Shown here one piece after another: positions 1-4,431 of a DNA stretch of 9,242 nucleotides. This stretch comes from 2-01-FULL-41-21 sp038065335 (GTDB lineage Bacteria > Patescibacteriota > Minisyncoccia > 2-02-FULL-40-12 > GWA2-44-9). The position numbers were made by a program, and so were the translations under genes. The stretch is taken from contig JBBTRD010000034.1 in NCBI GenBank assembly GCA_038065335.1, forward strand, positions 1 to 9,242, read 5' to 3'. A model generated the notes under the pieces. It was not told where the DNA came from. It did not search any database and saw only the letters and a program-made list of their open reading frames with translations. Every line of letters begins with the position of its first letter. The first letter of the stretch is position 1.

Positions 1-12
1 CGCTGCAAAAAT

Positions 13-48
13 AAAAAATACCGCGTGTTACTTGCGCGGTATTTTTTT
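13..48 (-). terminator. Rho-independent terminator of the infC-rpmI-rplT operon
   Basis: A perfect 13-bp inverted repeat (13-25 with 35-47) surrounds a 9-nt loop. Its core is ACCGCG/CGCGGT and the outer arms are A-rich and T-rich. Read on the minus strand it follows the rplT stop by about 10 nt and runs into a T-rich tract, as expected for an intrinsic terminator. The A/T arms are symmetrical, so it could also stop transcription arriving on the plus strand from outside the window. Confidence 0.85.
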
Positions 49-57
49 AAATTAACT

Positions 58-402
58 CTATTGAACCGATTTGAAAATGTGCTCGAAGACTTTGGGTTCG
101 TGTTCGGCGAGGTTGGCCAGGATTTTGCGGTCGATGGCGACGTTAGCTTTGAGAAGTTGATTGATGAACTTGGAATAAGTGGTGCCATAGACCCGGGTGG
201 CGGCATTTATCTTAATGGTCCAGAGTTGGCGCATCGTGCGTTTCTTTTTTTTGCGGTCGGCAAATTGGAAACTCCAAGCGTGGAGCAAAGCTTCCTTGGC
301 TTGACGGTATTTGCTTTTGCGGGTCCACAAAAATCCCTTCGTGTGCTGAAGGAGTCGTTTGCGTCGTTTTGTGGCTCTTACTCCTCGTTTAACTCTTGGC
401 AT
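58..402 (-). CDS. rplT: 50S ribosomal protein L20
   Basis: A 114-residue, highly basic protein covering the whole L20 family length (usually about 115-120). It begins MPRVKRGV, and the Arg/Lys-rich N-terminal tail that threads through 23S rRNA spans about residues 1-60. The conserved globular part follows, with RQLWTIKINAA near residue 58 and YSKFINQLLKA near 80. L20 binds 23S rRNA early and is essential for 50S assembly. In many bacteria it also represses its own operon by binding a leader RNA. It is the last gene of the minus-strand infC-rpmI-rplT cluster. It is followed by a strong terminator and preceded by 172 nt of structured sequence rather than the usual short gap. No clear Shine-Dalgarno site is seen before the ATG. 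The identification is secure. Confidence 0.97.
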   Translation of the reverse strand: MPRVKRGVRATKRRKRLLQHTKGFLWTRKSKYRQAKEALLHAWSFQFADRKKKKRTMRQLWTIKINAATRVYGTTYSKFINQLLKANVAIDRKILANLAEHEPKVFEHIFKSVQ

Positions 403-423
403 GGTTTATAACTTGTCTGTCGC

Positions 424-548
424 TCTGCCAGCAGCTTCGCTGCCACGGCAGGACGCTCTTAGCCGACTTCTTCGTTAAATCCTTCGCTTGCTCCTCGTCA
501 TATGTCTATATGACTCGTCGCAATGCTCGGATTTGCCTCGAATTCGGC
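424..548 (-). other. Structured RNA element between rpmI and rplT
   Basis: The rpmI-rplT gap folds extensively on the transcribed minus strand. One nested hairpin spans 462-548. Its helices are GCCGA (462-466) with TCGGC (544-548), AAATCC (477-482) with GGATTT (529-534), a bulged GCTTGC (486-491) with GCAATGC (520-526), and an apical 7-bp helix (497-503 with 508-514) closed by a 4-nt loop. A second hairpin at 424-450 pairs 424-428 with 446-450 and 430-434 with 438-442 around a 3-nt loop. In other bacteria this operon is controlled by L20 binding to RNA, so a leader-type regulatory element or an RNA-processing site is plausible. It could equally be a dispersed repeat. The pairing is seen directly; the function is inferred. 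Confidence 0.5.
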
Positions 549-574
549 CAAGCAGACTGCGTTCTAATTATTTT

Positions 575-772
575 TTATTTAAAAATTAAAGCTTTTACTT
601 TATCAATAAGTTCATGCGGGACGATTTTATCACCCCGCTTATCGCGGGACTGGTCGCCGGTAGCTTTGGAATTAAAATGATTTTGGCCCGGAGGTCGTTT
701 CATGACTTTGCCTGTGCCGGATATCTTAATTCGTTTCGCTAATGATTTGTTTGTTTTTCCGGTGAATGACAT
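575..772 (-). CDS. rpmI: 50S ribosomal protein L35
   Basis: A 65-residue basic protein, exactly the length usual for L35. The family pattern is visible: KTNKSLAKRIKISGTGKVMK at residues 6-25, then PPGQNHFNSKATGDQSRDKR, matching the canonical K-K-S-AKR-K-TG-GK-R--G--H---K-S layout. L35 is a small component of the large ribosomal subunit. It lies between infC and rplT in the standard order. The ATG start fits the family N-terminus, and no Shine-Dalgarno site stands out upstream, so translation may depend on coupling or on an unstructured start. The 79-nt gap to infC contains the inverted repeat listed separately. Confidence 0.93.
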   Translation of the reverse strand: MSFTGKTNKSLAKRIKISGTGKVMKRPPGQNHFNSKATGDQSRDKRGDKIVPHELIDKVKALIFK

Positions 773-777
773 ATGGA

Positions 778-851
778 TAGTGATTAGGACTTAGCCATTA
801 GAACTTAGTCTTCCGAGCACAATTTTCTAGTGGCTAATCACTAATGGCTAA
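778..851. repeat. TTAGCCATTAG-type inverted repeat in the infC-rpmI gap
   Basis: Two perfect inverted repeats interleave here. TAGTGATTAG (778-787) matches CTAATCACTA (834-843), and TTAGCCATTAG (791-801) matches CTAATGGCTAA (841-851). A near copy, CTAGTGGCTAA, sits at 828-838 and can compete for the same partner. The left part, 783-801, is repeated with one mismatch at 4304-4322 upstream of smpB. This looks like a degenerate AT-rich dispersed repeat that fills intergenic space. The alternative pairings could also form competing RNA hairpins in the operon mRNA. Confidence 0.6.
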
Positions 852-1388
852 CTACTGTTTTTTAATAGTGATGACCCAGCCGTAGGGGCCTCGTTTGATT
901 TGTTCTTGAATCGTATAGGGCTCGGTGATGTTTGTGAGAAACTGTTCGAGTTTCTGTTTGCCCATCGGGGCGAGTGCTTTTTCGCGACCGCGGAGGGTCA
1001 GTTCTAATTTTAAAATATTACCCTCGTTTAAAAACTCAAGGGCTTTTTTGGCCTTGAAAGCGATGTCGTGAACACCGGTTTTGAAACCGATTCGTACTGT
1101 TTTTAGCTCGATACGTTGTTTTTTGGCCCCGCCGGTTTTCTTTTCCTGGCGTTCTTTCTGATAAATGTACTTGCCGTAGTCCATAATCTTTGTGATCGGG
1201 GGGACGGCATTTGGGCCGACTTCAACAAGGTCTAGATCATTGTCTCGGGCAAGCTGGAGCGCATTTTGGATCGTCATGACGCCAAGCTGTTTACCAGCAG
1301 GGTCAATTACTTGAACCTGAAGGGCTCGGATTTGATTGTTGAGCGGTAGGTGTTTTACCAACGTGTTGTAATTTCTATCAGTGCTCAT
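852..1388 (-). CDS. infC: Translation initiation factor IF-3
   Basis: IF-3 binds the 30S subunit, prevents premature 50S joining and checks start-codon pairing. The N-terminal domain begins with the signature LPLNNQIRA and continues through IDPAGKQLGVM to the DYGKYIYQKE region. The linker is Lys-rich (EKKTGGAKKQRIE). The C-terminal domain has the family stretches KTVRIGFKTGVHDIAFKAKKA and LRGREKA. From the ATG at 1388 the protein has 178 residues. In-frame alternatives are an ATG at 1403 (183 residues) and a TTG at 1415 (187 residues). I chose 1388 because a weak GAAG lies about 9 nt upstream and the signature follows at the usual distance, but the start is uncertain. It is the first gene of the infC-rpmI-rplT operon, divergent from the RluA-family gene. 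Confidence 0.95.
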   Translation of the reverse strand: MSTDRNYNTLVKHLPLNNQIRALQVQVIDPAGKQLGVMTIQNALQLARDNDLDLVEVGPNAVPPITKIMDYGKYIYQKERQEKKTGGAKKQRIELKTVRIGFKTGVHDIAFKAKKALEFLNEGNILKLELTLRGREKALAPMGKQKLEQFLTNITEPYTIQEQIKRGPYGWVITIKKQ

Positions 1389-1444
1389 AATAACATACTT
1401 CATTTCAAAAGACAATTACTAGTCCCATTTTTTATTATTTAAGT

Positions 1445-1450
1445 TATACT
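1445..1450 (+). promoter_or_regulatory. -10 element of the RluA-family gene
   Basis: TATACT ends 6 nt before the ATG at 1457, so transcription should start at or next to the A of the start codon and give a leaderless mRNA. No convincing -35 box is found 16-18 nt upstream, and there is no Shine-Dalgarno site. Confidence 0.5.
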
Positions 1451-1456
1451 CTACGG

Positions 1457-2137
1457 ATGGACATAAAAGTTCTCTACGAAGACAATCATCTCATCGCTGC
1501 GTATAAGCCGGCGGGAGTTTTGGTTCAAAAAGGCGAAGGGCCGGAGCATGACGATGATACATTATACTGGCAGGTCAAAATGTTTTTGAAAGAACGGGAT
1601 CAGAAACCGGGGAATGTTTTTCTGGGTGTTTTGCACCGTTTAGATCGAGTGGTGTCAGGGATTGTGCTGTTTGCTAAGACGTCCAAGGGCGCGGCCCGAT
1701 TATCAGAGCAGATTCGCGAACGGACCATCACAAAGATATATCATGCGGTGGTGGAGGGTCATGTTGATTTAGAAGAATCGATGCTTATTGACACAATTCG
1801 CAAAGATTCAGGATCAATCAAAGCCATCGTCGGTGGCGATGCATCAATAGAACTGGGAAACGAAGCCGTGTTGTATTATTGGCGATTACAATCAAATCAA
1901 AAATATTCACTTTTGAAAATTCAGCTCGAGACGGGAAGGTTCCACCAGATTCGGGCCCAGCTCTCGGCCATTGGCCATCCGATTGTCGGGGATGTGAAGT
2001 ATGGCGCGTCTGAAGCTTTGACAGATCGTTCAATTATGCTTTGTGCCACCGAGCTTCATTTTAAAACTGCCACTTCGGATGAAAACATCAAAATTTCCAT
2101 TGAGATTCCGGCGGAATTTGAACAAATTTTGGGCTAA
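1457..2137 (+). CDS. RluA-family 23S/tRNA pseudouridine synthase
   Basis: A 226-residue protein converting uridine to pseudouridine in structured RNA. The RluA-family catalytic motif HRLD is at residues 60-63 within HRLDRVVSGIVLFAKT, with Asp63 as the expected nucleophile. The conserved C-terminal block LETGRFHQIRAQL is followed by GHPIVGDVKYG. The N-terminal VLYEDNHLIAAYKPAGVLV is the usual first strand pair of the catalytic fold. There is no S4 RNA-binding domain in front, so it is the short, catalytic-domain-only form. The exact target (23S rRNA or tRNA) cannot be told from sequence, so no symbol is given. It stands alone, divergent from infC and just upstream of the ssrA promoter. A -10 element six bases before the ATG suggests a leaderless transcript. 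Confidence 0.92.
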   Translation: MDIKVLYEDNHLIAAYKPAGVLVQKGEGPEHDDDTLYWQVKMFLKERDQKPGNVFLGVLHRLDRVVSGIVLFAKTSKGAARLSEQIRERTITKIYHAVVEGHVDLEESMLIDTIRKDSGSIKAIVGGDASIELGNEAVLYYWRLQSNQKYSLLKIQLETGRFHQIRAQLSAIGHPIVGDVKYGASEALTDRSIMLCATELHFKTATSDENIKISIEIPAEFEQILG

Positions 2138-2145
2138 ACTATTTT

Positions 2146-2174
2146 TTGACTTTTAATGGTTTTCCCTGTATGCT
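2146..2174 (+). promoter_or_regulatory. Sigma70-type promoter of ssrA
   Basis: TTGACT (2146-2151), a spacer of exactly 17 nt, then TATGCT (2169-2174). Initiation about 7-9 nt downstream falls at or just before the mature tmRNA 5' end at 2183. This is the closest match to a textbook promoter in the left half of the window, as expected for an abundant stable RNA. Confidence 0.85.
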
Positions 2175-2182
2175 ACGAATAT

Positions 2183-2544
2183 GGGGATGAATTGGATTCG
2201 ACAGGACTTTAACATTAATAGATTCTTGGAGTGGATGGCCGTTAACCACTATAATTTCCCGACTAAACCTTGTAACTGGCAATCAAAATACCACTTACGC
2301 TTTCGCCTAACTTCAGTTAAGCAGGAAGCCATTCTACCGCGATGCTCGCTAGCGGATTCTAGAGTGTCATCAGCGAACTTTAGCAGAAACGTTACTCTTC
2401 CGTTCTCTGCTGAACCAATGAAGAGTTAGCCGATTATCATTTTGCTGGTTCTTAGATATTCGGCGACAAAAATAAATTAGCTACCTAAGTACATATCTAT
2501 TATTGTGGGCTCTGGACGAGGTTTCGATACCTCCATCTCCACCA
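2183..2544 (+). ncRNA. ssrA: tmRNA (transfer-messenger RNA)
   Basis: This RNA rescues ribosomes stalled on broken mRNAs, together with SmpB. The 5' end GGGGATG (2183-2189) pairs with CATCTCC (2534-2540) to form the 7-bp acceptor stem, followed by an encoded ACCA. The conserved tRNA-like 5' segment TTGGATTCGACAGG follows the acceptor. The T-arm (2518-2533) carries TTCGA. A perfect 8-bp helix P2 joins TAATAGAT (2216-2223) to ATCTATTA (2495-2502). A tag frame lies at 2278-2310, and downstream sequence is consistent with pseudoknots. The total of 362 nt is normal. The T-arm is 16 nt rather than 17, giving either a 6-nt loop or a 4-bp stem. smpB is about 1.3 kb away on the opposite strand. Confidence 0.96.
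2278..2310 (+). CDS. tmRNA-encoded proteolysis tag GNQNTTYAFA
   Basis: The frame is GGC AAT CAA AAT ACC ACT TAC GCT TTC GCC TAA, adding GNQNTTYAFA after the alanine carried by the tmRNA. The resume codon GGC is placed by the upstream TAACT, which has the U-A at -5/-4 that sets the frame in characterised tmRNAs. The C-terminus YAFA resembles the common YALAA end but has Phe for Leu and one alanine fewer, a form also known from mycoplasmas. The stop and C-terminus are secure; the exact resume codon is inferred. Confidence 0.8.
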   Translation, partial: GNQNTTYAFA

Positions 2545-2582
2545 AATTAAAACAGTCCCGCCATGGCGGGACTGTTTTAATT
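2545..2582 (+). terminator. Palindromic terminator of ssrA
   Basis: A perfect 38-nt palindrome centred at 2563/2564 starts immediately after the tmRNA ACCA. The GC core CAGTCCCGC/GCGGGACTG is flanked by AATTAAAA and TTTTAATT, so the 3' arm supplies the T-rich tract. It works in principle on both strands and also faces transcription of the convergent slipin gene. Confidence 0.85.
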
Positions 2583-2615
2583 CTTATTTTGTTTCGAACG
2601 AACTAAAATAAGAAT
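2580..2615 (-). terminator. Second hairpin, likely terminator of the slipin gene
   Basis: ATTCTTATTTT (2580-2590) pairs perfectly over 11 bp with AAAATAAGAAT (2605-2615). A short GTTTCG/CGAACT inner helix with one mismatch continues the stem. It begins a few bases past the slipin stop on the minus strand. It abuts the ssrA palindrome with a 3-nt overlap, so only one of the two can form completely at a time. Confidence 0.6.
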
Positions 2616-2619
2616 CAAT

Positions 2620-3384
2620 TTATTTTCCGGAATCGTTTTTGAGGAGGTCGATGGCCTCGCGGACCGTGGTCATGAATTGGGCGGGGAAGATGATAGTGGA
2701 GTTTTTCTCGATACTGATTTCGGCCATGGTTTGAAGGGTACGGAGTTGAAGGGCGACAGGGTGGGAGGCGATAATGTCAGCGGCTTGGCCCAACTTTTCG
2801 GCCGCTTGAAACTCGCCTTCGGCGGCGACAATTTTGGCCCGGCGTTCCCGTTCAGCCTCGGCTTCTTTGGCCATGGCTCGTTGCATGTTGTCGGGCAAGA
2901 CGACGTCCTTGATTTCCACGGCCGTCACTTGCATGCCCCACGGTTCCGTGTGAGCATCGATTACATTTTTAATTTGTTCGTTGATACTGGGCGTTTCGGA
3001 AAGGAATTGATCAAGCATGAATCGGCCGACGACATTGCGGACCGTGGTTTGACTGATTTGATTGACGGCGTCGTGCACATTTTCAATGGCCACGACCGAG
3101 CGTTCCGCGTCTACGACTTTGTAATAGGCGACGGCGGCGATATCAATCGAAACGTTATCTTTGGTGATAATCTTCTGGGAGGGGATATTCATGGTCACAG
3201 TCCGCAATTGGACCCGGGTCATTCTTTCAAAGATCGGGATAACGTAGATGATACCGGGACCGCGGGTGCCAGTGAGACGGCCAAGCAAAAAAATAACGCC
3301 CCGTTCGTATTCCTTAATAACTCGAATACCGCGCAACAAGAGAATCCCGACTATTACCAAGAAGTAAAATAGAAGTATGTTCAT
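2620..3384 (-). CDS. Slipin / stomatin-like SPFH-domain membrane protein
   Basis: A 254-residue protein with one N-terminal membrane segment (about residues 3-20, LLFYFLVIVGILLLRG). The SPFH/band-7 domain runs from about 25 to 190: YERGVIFLLGRLTGTRGPGI, then DNVSIDIAAVAYYKV, TTVRNVVGRFMLDQFL and EPWGMQVTAVEIKDVVLP. An Ala/Glu-rich coiled-coil (AEAERERRAKIVAAEGE, about 177-193) and a C-terminal oligomerisation region follow. Family members form large membrane-bound oligomers that organise microdomains and often modulate proteases. Many bacterial slipins sit beside an NfeD-type membrane protein; none is visible here. The neighbours are ssrA (convergent) and a GC-rich unit upstream on the same strand. 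A TTGCAT-17-GATTAT promoter ends 6 nt before the ATG, predicting a leaderless message. The family assignment is secure; the cellular role is not. Confidence 0.93.
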   Translation of the reverse strand: MNILLFYFLVIVGILLLRGIRVIKEYERGVIFLLGRLTGTRGPGIIYVIPIFERMTRVQLRTVTMNIPSQKIITKDNVSIDIAAVAYYKVVDAERSVVAIENVHDAVNQISQTTVRNVVGRFMLDQFLSETPSINEQIKNVIDAHTEPWGMQVTAVEIKDVVLPDNMQRAMAKEAEAERERRAKIVAAEGEFQAAEKLGQAADIIASHPVALQLRTLQTMAEISIEKNSTIIFPAQFMTTVREAIDLLKNDSGK

Positions 3385-3390
3385 GGCTCG

Positions 3391-3419
3391 ATAATCCCAC
3401 TAATTGAAATTTTATGCAA
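3391..3419 (-). promoter_or_regulatory. Promoter of the slipin gene
   Basis: On the minus strand TTGCAT (3419-3414) is followed by a 17-nt spacer and GATTAT (3396-3391). TG lies one base before the hexamer, as in an extended -10. The hexamer ends 6 nt before the ATG. The matches to consensus are partial, but the spacing is exact. It lies just downstream of the U7 tract of the preceding terminator. Confidence 0.5.
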
Positions 3420-3430
3420 GAGCTTGTAGT

Positions 3431-3498
3431 AAAAAAATGGGGTCCATCGTGAGAGGTACGGGCGGGCGAAACGCCGCGCGTGTACATCACGATGGACC
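3431..3498 (-). terminator. Terminator closing the GC-rich unknown RNA unit
   Basis: On the minus strand a perfect 12-bp stem, GGTCCATCGTGA (3498-3487) with TCACGATGGACC (3452-3441), encloses an inner GTAC/GTAC pair (3485-3482 with 3459-3456). An apical GGCG-TTT-CGCC hairpin lies at 3475-3465. The stem is followed by CCA and seven T residues (3437-3431). The stem, the U7 tract and the position just ahead of the slipin promoter make termination a confident call. Confidence 0.8.
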
Positions 3499-3609
3499 AC
3501 CGGGTTGTGGTTGGGCTGGAGGATTTTACACTCCGCCCGTCCCCTCTGTAGAGGGGACTTGTTTTGTCGATGCGTGCGTAGGGCGGTATCGCTTTGGTAC
3601 CGCTCGGTG

Positions 3610-3747
3610 CTACTTCGGAGCACCGCGGTTGAACAGAGCCGGGGCCTCTTTCATTCCCGGTCTCTGTTGAACCGCAGGATGTGCCTCTCTCTTCACTTTG
3701 CCTGCCGGGGCATGCGCGCCGGCCAGGACAGCGAGAAGATAGGTCAT
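3610..3747 (-). CDS. Small ORF (45 aa) with strong Shine-Dalgarno site, unknown
   Basis: A 45-codon frame beginning MTYLLAVLAGAHAPAG and ending LFNRGAPK. AAAGGAG (3759-3753) lies 5 nt before the ATG, one of only two good Shine-Dalgarno sites in the window. The start is short and hydrophobic (residues 2-11), followed by a basic, Pro/Ala-rich remainder, vaguely like a very short secretion or membrane signal. I do not recognise the peptide. The ribosome-binding site and ATG fall in the loop of a possible AGAAGA/TCTTCT stem (3764-3759 with 3739-3734). The frame overlaps the longest hairpin of the transcript and its stop lies in another hairpin, so the coding signal and the RNA structure compete as explanations. 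Translation is plausible but unproven. Confidence 0.35.
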   Translation of the reverse strand: MTYLLAVLAGAHAPAGKVKREAHPAVQQRPGMKEAPALFNRGAPK

Positions 3748-3797
3748 CCGCTCTCCTTTCTTCTAAGACGACAAAGTTGAACCAGTCCCGAAACACC

Positions 3798-3827
3798 AGA
3801 GTACACCCGCTGGGTATTTGTTGTCAA
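3798..3827 (-). promoter_or_regulatory. Promoter of the unknown structured RNA / small ORF
   Basis: On the minus strand a perfect TTGACA (3827-3822) and TACTCT (3803-3798) are separated by 18 nt. Initiation near 3791 gives a 44-nt leader before the small ORF. The -35 box starts 14 nt past the smpB stop codon, so this unit has its own start rather than depending only on readthrough from smpB. Confidence 0.6.
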
Positions 3828-3840
3828 CAGGGAGTGTGGA

Positions 3841-4287
3841 TTAGTCTTCGGTACTGCCTCGTTGTTTGGCCCGGGCGACGTCTTTTTTCTTGATGGAAGA
3901 ACGTTTGTCATATTTCTTTTTGCCTCGAGCGATACCGACAAGGAGTTTTAATTTTCCTTTTTTATCGTAAATTTTTAAGGGAATAAGAGTTAGACCTTGG
4001 GATTGGGAAAGAGTTAATAAAACGTTGATTTGTTTTTTGGACAATAAAAGCAGGCGAGTGGCCGTCGGGTCATAATCGGGGGGCGTGTTATTGGGTTGGT
4101 AAGGCGAAATGGTCGCGCCGATGAGCTGGGGCCGGCCGTTGAGAATTTTGACGAACGAACCCTTGATTGAAGCCTTGCCACTCTTGATGGCCTTCACTTC
4201 GTGACCCTTCAACACCAAACCGGCCTCGAGTGTTTCCAGGATTTCATAATCAAAGCCCGCTTTGGAATTGTTCACGTATTCGGCCAT
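3841..4287 (-). CDS. smpB: SsrA-binding protein SmpB
   Basis: A 148-residue protein of normal SmpB length. It binds the tRNA-like domain of tmRNA and places it in the empty A site of stalled ribosomes. The N-terminal part NSKAGFDYEILETLEAGLVL, then GHEVKAIKSGKASIKGSFV, gives the family's beta-barrel core. The middle contains RLLLLSKKQI and the strand GLTLIPLKIY. The basic C-terminal tail GKKKYDKRSSIKKKDVARAK matches the tail that enters the mRNA channel. Its RNA partner ssrA lies about 1.3 kb downstream on the other strand, and htrA lies upstream on the same strand. Upstream, TGC-TAATTA ends 7 nt before the ATG, so the message may be leaderless. The identification is secure. Confidence 0.97.
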   Translation of the reverse strand: MAEYVNNSKAGFDYEILETLEAGLVLKGHEVKAIKSGKASIKGSFVKILNGRPQLIGATISPYQPNNTPPDYDPTATRLLLLSKKQINVLLTLSQSQGLTLIPLKIYDKKGKLKLLVGIARGKKKYDKRSSIKKKDVARAKQRGSTED

Positions 4288-4294
4288 AAAACAG

Positions 4295-4303
4295 TAATTA
4301 GCA
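4295..4303 (-). promoter_or_regulatory. Extended -10 of smpB
   Basis: Minus-strand TGC (4303-4301) followed by TAATTA (4300-4295) gives an extended -10 ending 7 nt before the smpB ATG. It lies at the edge of the TTAGCCATTAG-type repeat, which may therefore supply the promoter. No clear -35 box is seen at the normal distance. Confidence 0.4.
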
Positions 4304-4322
4304 ATTAGAACTTAGCCATTAG
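4304..4322. repeat. Second copy of the TTAGCCATTAG-type repeat
   Basis: The 19 nt ATTAGAACTTAGCCATTAG match 783-801 with a single mismatch (G to A at the sixth base). The copies are 3.5 kb apart, each in a short AT-rich gap just upstream of a minus-strand gene (rpmI, smpB). Confidence 0.6.
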
Positions 4323-4360
4323 CAAAAAATCTAACAATCCTCTTAGTATATAGGAATTAG

Positions 4361-4406
4361 AAAAAGGAGCGAAGCCCCGGTTTCTATAGAGGTTTAGCCT
4401 CTATAG
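4361..4406 (-). terminator. Tandem hairpins terminating htrA
   Basis: After the htrA stop, the minus strand has a perfect 9-bp hairpin, CTATAGAGG (4406-4398) with CCTCTATAG (4392-4384) around a 5-nt loop. A compact GGGGC-TTC-GCTCC hairpin (4378-4366) follows, then five T residues (4365-4361). The second, with its U tract, is the likelier true terminator; the first may protect the 3' end. Confidence 0.7.
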
Positions 4407-4431
4407 CTTGAAAAATATCTAATAGCTCGCT

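Larger units (their letters stand above)
3431..3791 (-). ncRNA. Unrecognised ~360-nt structured RNA transcript
   Basis: Between smpB and the slipin gene lies a minus-strand unit with its own promoter (3827-3798) and terminator. It is far richer in GC than its surroundings: I counted 39 of 60 in 3601-3660. The predicted RNA is a chain of hairpins: 8 bp with a 4-nt loop (3539-3546/3551-3558), 6 bp (3583-3588/3598-3603), 7 bp (3605-3611/3619-3625), a long stem of 14 bp with one mismatch plus an inner 5 bp (3625-3638/3662-3675 and 3639-3643/3656-3660), and a bulged GC stem (3701-3708/3719-3727). It lacks the RNase P core motifs, the SRP domain IV motif and any tRNA shape. A 45-codon ORF with a strong ribosome-binding site occupies its first half, so it may be an mRNA with a structured 3' part, a dual-function RNA or a non-coding RNA. 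The boundaries are inferred from the promoter and terminator. Confidence 0.5.

Noticed and set aside
2181..2429. An 82-codon frame starting at the tmRNA 5' end
   Set aside because: It lies entirely inside ssrA, whose acceptor stem, tag frame and ACCA end explain the sequence.
2677..3372. A 231-codon plus-strand frame opposite the slipin gene
   Set aside because: It is a shadow of the slipin reading frame on the other strand; the slipin protein has clear SPFH motifs and this frame has none.
3431..3791. RNase P RNA, SRP RNA or 6S RNA as the identity of the unknown RNA
   Set aside because: The size fits RNase P, but I find no AGGAAAGTCC-type or ACAGAAA core motif on either strand. There is no GGAAGGAAGCAGC-like SRP domain IV motif and no single long bubble-bearing hairpin like 6S.
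3314..3796. A 160-codon minus-strand frame through the GC-rich unknown unit and into the slipin gene
   Set aside because: It starts with GTG only 1 nt after the -10 box, has a Ser/Arg/Pro-rich composition with no recognisable domain, and runs through the terminator and the slipin start. It is a chance open frame in GC-rich hairpin DNA.
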